From the NCBI RefSeq assembly GCF_002356295.1, contig NZ_AP018042.1, forward strand, positions 2,388,361 to 2,452,360: a stretch of 64,000 nt of DNA. The letters are read 5' to 3'. Numbering within the stretch: the stretch's first letter is position 1; each line of letters opens with the position of its first letter. The stretch is from Labilibaculum antarcticum. GTDB taxonomy: Bacteria > Bacteroidota > Bacteroidia > Bacteroidales > Marinifilaceae. Position numbers and translations under genes: made by a program. Shown here piece by piece: positions 33,784-41,285 of this stretch. The notes below the pieces were generated by a model. It did not search any database. It was not told the origin of the DNA and saw nothing but the letters and a program-made list of their open reading frames with translations.

Positions 33784-34032
33784 TTATTTATTAACGGAGG
33801 TTAATATAATTACATCTTCTTCTGGATAATAGTCAACTTTACCAAGTAGGAACAAAAAACTTAACGCAAGAAGAAAATTTTCCTTTGCTTCTTCACCTTT
33901 CTTGTGAATAATCTTGCCAAGAATTTGGTTGTACTTTAGCGAACCATCAACTATCAAAAGTCTTAGTATCTCTGAACTTAAGCCAAGAATTGATAAATCA
34001 ATATTTGTATATTTTGTTGGTTTAATCATCAA
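33784..34032 (-). CDS. ABC-3C system middle component
   Basis: An 82-residue protein with a compact helix-rich/winged-helix look: SILGLSSEILRLLIVDGSLK, then FLLALSFLFLLGKVDYYPEED. Its size, position and pattern match the small middle component (MC6-like) of ABC-three-component systems, which bridges the ATPase and the effector-side protein. It overlaps the upstream SMEK gene by 11 bp and ends 1 bp before the ATPase, so all three are translated as a unit. Confidence 0.7.
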   Translation of the reverse strand: MMIKPTKYTNIDLSILGLSSEILRLLIVDGSLKYNQILGKIIHKKGEEAKENFLLALSFLFLLGKVDYYPEEDVIILTSVNK

Positions 34033-34993
34033 TTATGGGATTATTTCCAATATCACAATTAAAATACATGTTATGTAGTAAAATCTTAATCTTTACATTT
34101 ATGCCCTGAATTTCATCATCATATGTATTGATTGCATTGAATACTTCCTTAAACATTTCTTCAAAAGTAGAAAATTTAACCTTCTCTTTGATATAATAAT
34201 CTTGAATTGCGTTTGCTACTCCAAAATACGCCTTTTGAGATTCATAATTAATGGGGTTTCTGAGAAAGTTACCAATCATTTCATTATACTGCAAGTGTCC
34301 CCTAATCTTACTCTTGAAGAAAACCCAAGAGATATTATTTAGTTCATTCTTCTTATCTATAAAAGCATTATCATTTCGGTTAACTATACTAGAAACTTTT
34401 TCACTACTGCCAAAGTCTCGTTTCAATATACTAATACAATTTTTAATGTCATTCTCAAATAATCTTTCAGGTAGTTTAAATTCCTTTAGGTTCTCTTCAA
34501 GAAAACACTGAATTTTTTCAAGAACTTTAATATCCAGTTTATCAATTTCTTTCTCCAAAGAATTGTCATCCCAAATATCAGCTTCTTTATCAAAATTAAA
34601 TTTCCCTTTTGTCTCAAAAGTTGTTGTGTACGACTGTTTCTTGCCGATTATAAAAACGACTAGACGATCATATTTCACGTATAGCTTATGCGATAGAAAT
34701 TTTGATATCGTGTCTTTTATCTTGGGGCTATCTGACTGAGTAGTTATCTGGAATGCGATTCTTGCAGTTTCATCCCCTAAATCAATGGCAGGATAATTAA
34801 CAACATCATTCAATTTGTCCAAATCCTTAAGATCTGTATAGCCAAATATTAGACTGAACAATGAGGCGAAAAAATCTTGTGCAAGCCTGTTGCTATCAAA
34901 TAATCCAATTACATTGTTTAAGGTCGTACTTTTGGAAGAGAACGCTAAATTGTCAGTAATTGATTTTATTATTGGCTCTTTCTTATATGACAT
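34022..34993 (-). CDS. SMEK-domain protein, effector-side component of ABC-3C
   Basis: A 323-residue protein. The N-terminal 140 residues match the SMEK domain layout: LNNVIGLFDSNRLAQDFFAS, FGYTDLKDLDKLN, then YPAIDLGDETARIAFQITTQ and KIKDTISKFLSH. The IDLGD...AFQIT core looks like a nuclease-type D...(E/Q)xT/K arrangement, which is an inference. The C-terminal part (about residues 190-320) should be the CTD that docks on the middle component. It is the first gene of the three-gene cassette, 358 bp downstream of the tRNA(CAT) gene on the same strand. Confidence 0.7.
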   Translation of the reverse strand: MSYKKEPIIKSITDNLAFSSKSTTLNNVIGLFDSNRLAQDFFASLFSLIFGYTDLKDLDKLNDVVNYPAIDLGDETARIAFQITTQSDSPKIKDTISKFLSHKLYVKYDRLVVFIIGKKQSYTTTFETKGKFNFDKEADIWDDNSLEKEIDKLDIKVLEKIQCFLEENLKEFKLPERLFENDIKNCISILKRDFGSSEKVSSIVNRNDNAFIDKKNELNNISWVFFKSKIRGHLQYNEMIGNFLRNPINYESQKAYFGVANAIQDYYIKEKVKFSTFEEMFKEVFNAINTYDDEIQGINVKIKILLHNMYFNCDIGNNPIIDD

Positions 34994-35298
34994 AGTTTTT
35001 ATGAATATAACAGTTAAATGCTATTGCTTTTCTATCTAAAAGTCTGTGAATTAAACATCAAAAATACAAATTAATTTAGTTATCGAATCTTCTTCGTTAA
35101 AAGAAAACATTTTGTTAGCCTGTTTTTTTGTGCTGATAAGTTTATATCCCGAGTTCTATGGATAATCCAAACAATTCTAGTTATAAATTCATTTTATTTA
35201 GGCTACTACAAATAGATTACGCATACAAGTTCCTAATCATTTGTTTTAGCAGTAAAATTTTCTACTTAATCCGAGTTGTGTGCAAATTGTGTGCAACA
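34994..35298. other. AT-rich gap between ABC-3C and the tRNA
   Basis: No gene is seen. It should contain the ABC-3C promoter on the minus strand. Near the tRNA end there is a direct repeat of TGTGTGCAA (35278-35285 and about 35289-35297). No copy of the tRNA 3' end was found at the far side of the cassette, so an integration site is not demonstrated. Confidence 0.5.
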
Positions 35299-35300
35299 GC

Positions 35301-35338
35301 AAAAAAAAGCACTTACATCGTAATGATATAAGTGCTTT
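35301..35338 (-). terminator. Terminator of the tRNA(CAT) gene
   Basis: On the minus strand AAGCACTTA and TAAGTGCTT form a 9-bp stem followed by eight T. It lies 13 bp after the tRNA. Confidence 0.9.
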
Positions 35339-35350
35339 GTTATTAGGGGG

Positions 35351-35424
35351 TGGGCCCACATGGGCTTGAACCATGGACCCCCTGATTATGAGTCAGGTGC
35401 TCTAACCAGCTGAGCTATAGGCCC
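35351..35424 (-). tRNA. tRNA (CAT), probably tRNA-Ile2
   Basis: The acceptor GGGCCTA pairs with TGGGCCC (one G-U pair), the anticodon arm CTGA-CTCATAA-TCAG carries CAT, the T-loop is TTCAAGC, and CCA is not encoded. The ACTCATAATC context is typical of the lysidine-modified tRNA-Ile2 that reads AUA, rather than of Met tRNAs; elongator Met cannot be excluded. It is the boundary gene of the conflict island. Confidence 0.9.
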
Positions 35425-35458
35425 GATGAAAACAAGACGGTAAAAGTATTTCATTACC

Positions 35459-35489
35459 TTTGTTTTGCGAGTGCAATGTTACATATTTG
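35459..35489 (+). promoter_or_regulatory. Candidate promoter of the HAD hydrolase gene
   Basis: TTTG (35459-35462), 19 bp, CATATTTG (35482-35489), which is 7/8 to TAnnTTTG. An 8-bp hairpin GTATTGAA/TTCAATAC overlaps the start site. Confidence 0.45.
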
Positions 35490-35505
35490 TATTGAATTAT
35501 TCAAT
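35474..35505 (-). promoter_or_regulatory. Candidate promoter of the tRNA(CAT) gene
   Basis: On the minus strand ATTG (35505-35502), 20 bp, TAACATTG (35481-35474). The bases after it, CACTCGC, repeat the start-site motif of the rRNA promoters. It overlaps the divergent HAD promoter. Confidence 0.5.
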
Positions 35506-35523
35506 ACTTGAAACCATTTTTTT

Positions 35524-36147
35524 ATGCAAAAATACAATTCCATACCAAATATAATTTTCGACTTTGGAGGTGTGCTCCTTAATATTGATACGAGTCAGGC
35601 AGTTAAGAGTTTTAAAGAGATTGGTTTAGTTGATACTGATTTGGTGAAAAAAGAATATCAAACCAATGGTTTGTTTGATCGTTTGGAAAAAGGTACAATA
35701 AGTGCTGATCAGTTTCGCCTCGAAATAAGAGAGTATATTAAGGCCGAAGTTAGCGATGAGCAAATTGATTGTGCGTGGAATTCCATGCTTTTAGATCTGC
35801 CTTATGAACGTTTAGAGCTATTGGGAAAGCTTAAAAAGAGCCATCGAATATTCCTTTTGAGTAATACAAATATAATTCACTGGGAAGCTTATATGGGAAT
35901 GATTCAAAAAGTTCATGGTGTTTGCCTTTCCGACTTTTTCGAAAAAGATTATTATTCTCACAATATGGGCCTGAGAAAACCCGATCCTGAGATTTATACA
36001 GCTCTTCTTAAAAATGAAGGCTTACTTGCTTCGGAAACTTTATTTATTGATGATATGTATGCAAACTACCAAGCCGCAAAATCGGTAGGAATGCAGGCTC
36101 ACTTTCTTGATCTGGAAAATGGAGAAACTGTTTTGGATTTGTTTTAA
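35524..36147 (+). CDS. HAD-superfamily phosphatase (YihX-like)
   Basis: A 207-residue HAD subfamily IA hydrolase. Motif I IIFDFGGVLLNID has the G-G-V form of the YihX/glucose-1-phosphatase-like group, where the second Asp of DxD is replaced. Motif II is FLLSNTN, motif III is LRKPDPEIY, and motif IV is LFIDD. A four-helix cap lies between motifs I and II. It probably dephosphorylates a small sugar phosphate or a similar cytosolic metabolite; the substrate is unknown. It converges with the next gene. Confidence 0.88.
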   Translation: MQKYNSIPNIIFDFGGVLLNIDTSQAVKSFKEIGLVDTDLVKKEYQTNGLFDRLEKGTISADQFRLEIREYIKAEVSDEQIDCAWNSMLLDLPYERLELLGKLKKSHRIFLLSNTNIIHWEAYMGMIQKVHGVCLSDFFEKDYYSHNMGLRKPDPEIYTALLKNEGLLASETLFIDDMYANYQAAKSVGMQAHFLDLENGETVLDLF

Positions 36148-36161
36148 ATTGGAAAGGAAAG

Positions 36162-36947
36162 TTATTTCTTACGGAAACTTCCCATTGTATTGTCATAATT
36201 GATGTAATACAATCCATTTTGAAGCCCTTCCAATTTAATTTTGTCACCAAAGCCTTTAAAAACGATATTACCGTAGTTATCGTAAATCTCGTAAAGAGTT
36301 TCATTGGTGAATAGTAACTCATCTTTTACTTTTTCGGGACCAAATGTAATGGCTGGTAAAGCAGACTGATGTTTTATTTCCGAAGAATAATTTGGTGTTT
36401 CTGTATAATCTAACTGATAAATTCTGAATTTGTTTTCGCCTGAGTGTGGGCGTACATTTAACTGATATTTATTTATTTGAGGGAGGCCAACACCTTCAAC
36501 TTCTCCTATCGTGATCCATTTGTTCCAACGATATTGTTGAACGATAAATGGTAATGAACCTAGTTCATCTTTGGTAGTCCAATTCAAGAATCCTTTTTTA
36601 TCAACAACGGCGCTTTGCAGGTTGAACGAACTAACGGGTTTAATGGATTCAGCATTAATGATTTTTGGCAAACATCCATTTTTATAATGAAGAGTAATGT
36701 TTATTTTCTCTCCAATAGGAAAATTAAATTTAGATAAATCAATTTCAAAAGCACTGCTGTTAATTTCATCAGCTGAGGTCATTCCATTAACAGTCACCTC
36801 GTACACACAAAATCCCACTCCCGAATCCGAAAATGGATTCATTACATAGATATTTTTGCCAAGGAAAATCCCATTTAATTCGAGTTTTTCTCCATTAGCA
36901 AAATTAAATATGAAAAGAAAAATGAGTAGTGTGACTTTGTTCTTCAC
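36162..36947 (-). CDS. Secreted protein with T9SS-like C-terminal domain
   Basis: A 261-residue protein with a signal peptide (KVTLLIFLFIFNFANG) and a beta-rich body. The last 75 residues resemble a type A sorting domain of type IX secretion: LFTNETLYEIYDNYGNIVFK, then KIKLEGLQNGLYYINY and a basic end SFRKK. The pattern fits the T9SS CTD consensus of a turn, a GxxV strand, a L-x-GxYxx strand and a terminal lysine, though it is not strong. No enzyme domain is recognised; the middle part has a fibronectin-like WTTKDELGSLPFIVQQ segment as seen in other T9SS cargo. Surface protein is the best guess. Confidence 0.6.
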   Translation of the reverse strand: MKNKVTLLIFLFIFNFANGEKLELNGIFLGKNIYVMNPFSDSGVGFCVYEVTVNGMTSADEINSSAFEIDLSKFNFPIGEKINITLHYKNGCLPKIINAESIKPVSSFNLQSAVVDKKGFLNWTTKDELGSLPFIVQQYRWNKWITIGEVEGVGLPQINKYQLNVRPHSGENKFRIYQLDYTETPNYSSEIKHQSALPAITFGPEKVKDELLFTNETLYEIYDNYGNIVFKGFGDKIKLEGLQNGLYYINYDNTMGSFRKK

Positions 36948-37017
36948 TATGTAAAATCATGTTGGTCTAGATGCAAGATACTAAAACAAAGAGTGATAAA
37001 AAAAAGTTTGAAATGGA

Positions 37018-38970
37018 TTATTTATGAATCCAATCTCCGTGACCTTTAATGATCTCTGTAAGCTCATGAATGGCACTCTCACTGGGGATGTTTTTTTTAA
37101 TTAATTCACGACCTTTGTATAAAGATACCTTTCCGGGTCCGGCACCTACGTATCCGTAATCAACGTCACCCATTTCGCCAGGACCATTTACAATGCAACC
37201 CATTACTCCAATTTTCAAGTGAGTTAAGTGTGAAAACTGTTTTTTTACTTCTGCAACAACATCCTGAAGCTGGAAAAGGGTTCTTCCGCAACCCGGACAG
37301 GAGACAAACTCTGTTTTACTTGTTCTTACCCTTGCGGCTTGTAAAATTCCAAATGCGGTTGAGTTAATCTCTTCATGGGAGAGTTTACCTTTATTATCAA
37401 GCCAGATACCATTCCCGAATCCATCAAAATACAAACTTCCTAAATCAGCTGATGCTTTTAAATGAATATCTTCCAGATTCGATTCTTCGAATGATCTCTT
37501 AAAAATTATCGGCGTTTTGCATTTAGATTGAACCAACCGGAAAGCAAAAGCTCTTTGTTCTGCAAATGCATTTTGATGCTTTGAAGAGCATACCAAAACG
37601 ACTTTTGGATTCTTGATGATTTGCCTAATAAATTCATCAGATAAATCGGAATAGGCACATTCAACAAAAAGGATATCGGTGTGAAAGAAGGCTAAATTCG
37701 CGTTCGAAAACTCCTTAGCTTGAAAAAGAGGATAGGTGTTTTCCGCAAAATTATTTGCCATTTCCCAACATACCTGGTCAACAATTATTCCTAATTCTTT
37801 TGGGTAATCGGCAAAAATAGGGTCGAAACCATTCACAAACAGATAATCGCTGGCAAGTTTGCCTTTCTCCCATTCAAATGTATCCTGATTCAGAATGAAA
37901 CCTGCTTTTTCGGGAAGTTCTGACGAAATGTATTTTTCATGACTTGCATCAGTTACCACAACAGGTACTTTACCGCTGCCAATATTCCCAAGCAGTAATG
38001 TCGATCTTTTGTAAAAATCAAAAAGATTAATGTCTGTATTTTCAATGGGCAAAATTGGAGCATGACCAATTTTTTCCGAAATATAATCAACTAGTTTTTT
38101 TCCTACCGGAGATTCTATTTCCGGATCTTCAGTTAGTGATATCCGAACCGTATCGCCAATTCCATCATTTAAAAGTGCTCCTGTTCCAACGGCCGATTTA
38201 ATTCTACCGTCTTCACCTTCACCAGCTTCGGTTACGCCTAAATGCAAAGGGTAATGCATGTTCTCATTTTCCATTTCGCTAACTAGCAAACGAATGGTTT
38301 TCACCATCATTACCGTGTTGCTCGATTTAATGGAAATAGTAACATTTTCAAAATTTTGTTCTTTGCAAATTCGCAGAAATTCCAAAGTCGCTTCAATCAT
38401 TCCTCTGGGTGTGTCGCCATATCTGCTCATGATTCTGTCTGATAAAGACCCATGATTTGTTCCTATTCGAATAGCAGTGTTGTGTTCTTTGCAAACACGA
38501 AGAAAGGGAATGAATTTATCTTTTATTTTTTCAAGTCCCTCCTGATATTTAGCTTCTCCATAGTCAGGAGTCTTAAAATCGGCTCTTTTATCAACAAAGT
38601 TTCCTGGGTTTATACGTACTTTATCCACATATTTTGCTGCAATTAATGCGGCTGCAGGATTAAAATGAATATCAGCAACTAAAGGGGTATTGTATCCTCT
38701 TTTAACCAGTTCTTCTTTTATGAACCTCAGGTTTTCAGATTCCTTAGTTCCTTGGGCAGTTAATCGAACATATTCTGCTCCCGATTCTATCATTCTGATG
38801 GATTGCTCAATACTGGCTTCAATGTTATTGGTATCAGTGTTGGTCATTGATTGAATTCGAATGGGATTTTTAGCACCAAGCGGAGTATCGCCTATTTTCG
38901 ATTCTGATGATAAACGACGAGAGTAGTTAAATATATCTTTGCAAAAAAGTTTATGTTTCGAGAAACTCAT
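37018..38970 (-). CDS. ispG: 4-hydroxy-3-methylbut-2-enyl-diphosphate synthase IspG
   Basis: The 4Fe-4S enzyme that reduces MEcPP to HMBPP in the MEP isoprenoid pathway. The protein has 650 residues, much longer than the roughly 370 of E. coli. The TIM barrel comes first (IRIQSMTNTDTNNIEASIEQ; VADIHFNPAAALIAAKYVDK), then an insertion domain of about 260 residues (about 290-550), then the iron-sulfur domain with SCPGCGRTLFQLQ and GCIVNGPGEMGDVDYGYVG. The long form with a middle insert is the usual one in Bacteroidota, plants and Chlamydia. All cluster cysteines and the Glu of the NGPGE motif are present. Confidence 0.95.
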   Translation of the reverse strand: MSFSKHKLFCKDIFNYSRRLSSESKIGDTPLGAKNPIRIQSMTNTDTNNIEASIEQSIRMIESGAEYVRLTAQGTKESENLRFIKEELVKRGYNTPLVADIHFNPAAALIAAKYVDKVRINPGNFVDKRADFKTPDYGEAKYQEGLEKIKDKFIPFLRVCKEHNTAIRIGTNHGSLSDRIMSRYGDTPRGMIEATLEFLRICKEQNFENVTISIKSSNTVMMVKTIRLLVSEMENENMHYPLHLGVTEAGEGEDGRIKSAVGTGALLNDGIGDTVRISLTEDPEIESPVGKKLVDYISEKIGHAPILPIENTDINLFDFYKRSTLLLGNIGSGKVPVVVTDASHEKYISSELPEKAGFILNQDTFEWEKGKLASDYLFVNGFDPIFADYPKELGIIVDQVCWEMANNFAENTYPLFQAKEFSNANLAFFHTDILFVECAYSDLSDEFIRQIIKNPKVVLVCSSKHQNAFAEQRAFAFRLVQSKCKTPIIFKRSFEESNLEDIHLKASADLGSLYFDGFGNGIWLDNKGKLSHEEINSTAFGILQAARVRTSKTEFVSCPGCGRTLFQLQDVVAEVKKQFSHLTHLKIGVMGCIVNGPGEMGDVDYGYVGAGPGKVSLYKGRELIKKNIPSESAIHELTEIIKGHGDWIHK

Positions 38971-39125
38971 TTATTAGGTTTTAATATTGAAGTACAAAGG
39001 TAAGGGATAAATTTTATAAATTTGATGAACCTTTACAGGAAGCTTTGCAAGATATGCACTAATTTTATTTGTGAACTTTTGTGATGTACTTGGTTGTTAT
39101 TTGTAGTAAAAATGAAATAGATTTT

Positions 39126-40025
39126 ATGTCAGTAAAAGTTCAGGAAGTAAGCAAGCTATACGGTAAACAAAAGGCTTTGGATAATTTGAGTTTTGAAATT
39201 AATCAAGGTGAGATTGTTGGATTCTTAGGGCCAAATGGTGCAGGGAAATCAACAATGATGAAGATAATTGCCGGGTATATTCCTCAAACTTCAGGTTTGG
39301 TAGAGGTGAATGGACTTGATGTGAGTACTGACTCATTAGAAATAAGAAAGCAAATTGGATATCTGCCCGAGAACAATCCATTGTATCAGGAAATGTATGT
39401 AAAAGAATATCTCGATCATGTGGCATCCATTTATAAATTGGGTAAAAACAAAGCAAAGCGAATTGCCGAGATGATCGATTTGACCGGATTAGGTGTGGAA
39501 CAGAATAAAAAAATTGCATCTCTTTCGAAAGGATATCGCCAAAGAGTCGGGATTGCTCAGGCATTAATTCATGATCCTAAAGTATTGATATTAGATGAGC
39601 CAACTACCGGATTGGATCCGAACCAACTTTTGGAAATTCGAAAATTGATTCAGGATATCGGCAGAGAAAAAACCGTGATGCTTTCTACGCATATCATGCA
39701 GGAAGTAGAAGCTTGCTGCAAGCGTGTTTTAATTGTAAATAAAGGAAAACTGGTTGCTGATAGAAGTATTGATTTTCTGGCTGCTAACAAATCAGCACAA
39801 CGAATTGATGTCGAATTTTCTTCGGAAGTTTCTGCTGATTTATTACAGGAAATTAACGGAGTGGTTGAAATCGACGCTCTTGGTGAAAACCGGTATTGTT
39901 TTGTTTCCAAAACGGATATCCGTAAAGAAGTATTTCAATTTGCTGTATCGAAAAATCTGGTGATTTTGGAGATGAAAACCCGATCGGAAAATTTAGAGGA
40001 TATTTTCCACCAACTCACTTTGTAA
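39126..40025 (+). CDS. gldA: Gliding-type ABC transporter ATPase GldA
   Basis: A 299-residue ABC ATPase. Walker A GPNGAGKST is at about residue 38, the signature is SLSKGYRQRVGIAQAL, Walker B is VLILDEPTTGLDP, and the switch His is in STHIMQEVE. The C-terminal 80 residues resemble the GldA accessory domain. GldA works with GldF and GldG in Bacteroidota gliding/T9SS biology; GldF/G are not adjacent here, so the exact partner is inferred. The start at ATG 39126 (MSVKVQEVSKLYG) is chosen over the upstream 39081 ATG, because the extra 15 residues are unlike the family. Confidence 0.85.
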   Translation: MSVKVQEVSKLYGKQKALDNLSFEINQGEIVGFLGPNGAGKSTMMKIIAGYIPQTSGLVEVNGLDVSTDSLEIRKQIGYLPENNPLYQEMYVKEYLDHVASIYKLGKNKAKRIAEMIDLTGLGVEQNKKIASLSKGYRQRVGIAQALIHDPKVLILDEPTTGLDPNQLLEIRKLIQDIGREKTVMLSTHIMQEVEACCKRVLIVNKGKLVADRSIDFLAANKSAQRIDVEFSSEVSADLLQEINGVVEIDALGENRYCFVSKTDIRKEVFQFAVSKNLVILEMKTRSENLEDIFHQLTL

Positions 40026-40069
40026 TTTTATCTGTTTTGATGTAGCTTTAAGTTTACAAAAAAAACAAT

Positions 40070-40447
40070 ATGAAGGAAAATGAGATTACTGAAAAGATAA
40101 TTAAGGCTGCAATGAAAGTGCATACTACTCTTGGGCCAGGATTATTAGAATCAGCATATCATGAATGCCTGTTTTATGAATTGCAAAAAGCTGGTTTAAA
40201 AGTAGAGAAAGGAAAAGCACTTCCGATAATTTATGACGGAGTAAAACTAGATTGCGGTTATCGACTCGATTTGTTTGTTGAGAATCAGATAATTGTTGAG
40301 CTAAAATCAATTGAGTCATTTAAGGATATTCATTTAGCACAAACACTAACCTATTTAAAACTAGCAGATAGAAGGCTTGGACTGATGATTAATTTCAACG
40401 TTGAAAAGTTAAAGTACGGTATCAAGAGAGTTGTTAATGGTTACTAA
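40070..40447 (+). CDS. GxxExxY-family protein
   Basis: A 125-residue member of the GxxExxY family, with the name-giving motif in GPGLLESAYHECLFYEL. The later D...ELKS and QTLTYLKL parts (LDLFVENQIIVELKSIESF) have the look of a PD-(D/E)xK nuclease fold, D then E-x-K. The family has no settled biochemical role. Here the gene is followed at once by about 420 bp of CTCTGTGGT-type repeats, which suggests that gene and repeats form one unit. It starts 44 bp after gldA but has no functional link with it. Confidence 0.85.
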   Translation: MKENEITEKIIKAAMKVHTTLGPGLLESAYHECLFYELQKAGLKVEKGKALPIIYDGVKLDCGYRLDLFVENQIIVELKSIESFKDIHLAQTLTYLKLADRRLGLMINFNVEKLKYGIKRVVNGY

Positions 40448-40455
40448 TGTTTCTG

Positions 40456-40870
40456 AGGGCTCTTTGTGGTAGAATAAAATAGTTTTTTGCGAGTTTAAAA
40501 AATCGACCACAGAGACCACGGAGTTTCATAGAGAAAAAAACTTTCTTCTTTTAATACCGTCTTCGTTTATAAAATATTTGAATCTCTGTGCTTTTTTACC
40601 CTCTGTGTGCCTCAGTGCCCTCTGTGGTAGAAAAAACATGTTGTAAATTGTTTCTGTAGGGCTAAAGAATGTTTACCACCTAGAAAAAATGAATCAGTTT
40701 AATTCTCATACTTCCAATTTTTCTAAGTCTTGCTCATCCTCTGTGTACCTCAGTGCCCTCTGTGGTGAAAAAATTGGTTCTGTAGAGTTAAATAATGTTT
40801 ACCACCTAGAAAAAAAATGAATCATGGCAGTTTTGCCCTCTGTTTCCCTCATTGTTCTCTGTGGTAAAAA
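40456..40870. repeat. CTCTGTGGT-type repeat cluster next to the GxxExxY gene
   Basis: Units of the form CCTCTGTGTACCTCAGTGCC-CTCTGTGGT followed by a run of A occur at about 40583-40636, 40738-40773 and 40835-40870, with a half unit at 40460-40473. One unit is inverted (about 40506-40540, ACCACAGAGACCACGGAG). A second block, GTTTACCACCTAGAAAAAA with ATGAATCA, alternates with them at about 40668-40696 and 40794-40824, giving a period of about 125 bp. There is no coding potential. The mix of direct and inverted units and the neighbouring gene suggest a selfish or recombination-prone element. Confidence 0.75.
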
Positions 40871-41041
40871 TTAAGTTTGTTCAAATGATATTGAAATTAT
40901 TTAGCTTTAAAGTTCTTCAGGGGTGAAAAAAGATATCCTAAATTCCCACTATAATTAAGACTTACAACTCTTTATTGGCTCGGAAGTCCCTGTTTTTCAG
41001 TTCAAGCATTTGTTTAAATGTTGTAAAAGCAAGTGTTTAGT

Positions 41042-41073
41042 TTTGTTTATTTCCGAAATAATACTTTCCTTTG
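41042..41073 (+). promoter_or_regulatory. metK promoter
   Basis: TTTG (41042-41045), 20 bp, TTCCTTTG (41066-41073), 7/8 to TAnnTTTG. A start near 41080 places the riboswitch at the very 5' end of the mRNA. Confidence 0.65.
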
Positions 41074-41082
41074 CCCCGAATT

Positions 41083-41133
41083 ATGTGGAAAGATTTGGCT
41101 GCTTGCAACCACGGAAAAAAATGCTAAATGGTG
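41083..41133 (+). ncRNA. SAM-II riboswitch upstream of metK
   Basis: The segment reads GTGG, AAAGATTTGG, GCTTGCA-ACCACG, an A-rich run and GCTAAATGG. This is the SAM-II order: P1 GTGG/CCAC, the GATTTG-x-GCTTGCA core, and a downstream GCTAAA that pairs back as a pseudoknot. SAM-II is known from alphaproteobacteria and Bacteroidota on methionine and SAM genes, so control of metK by its product SAM is expected. The start codon lies about 150 nt downstream, and a hairpin CTATGTGC/GCGCATAG (41136-41157) follows directly. Confidence 0.85.
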
Positions 41134-41248
41134 AACTATGTGCTTTTCGGCGCATAGACAACCAACCATTGCTTTCCCGTATCGTGACTCCGTTATTTAC
41201 TTAGCGGACTTAAACAACATTGCCTGTCGATTTAATGGATGCAATTCA

Positions 41249-41262
41249 TGATGTCGACATCA
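41249..41262. promoter_or_regulatory. 14-bp palindrome before metK
   Basis: TGATGTCGACATCA is a perfect palindrome 23 bp before the metK start. It may be an operator or a hairpin that affects translation start. Confidence 0.35.
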
Positions 41263-41285
41263 CAACTAATTATTATTAAATTATT

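Noticed and set aside
31950-35424. Duplicated tRNA 3' end (attachment sites) around the ABC-3C cassette
   Set aside because: I looked for the tRNA 3' string near 31950-32010 and found none; there is also no integrase gene.
40456-40870. CRISPR array next to the GxxExxY gene
   Set aside because: Units are few, degenerate, unequally spaced and partly inverted, and no cas gene is near.
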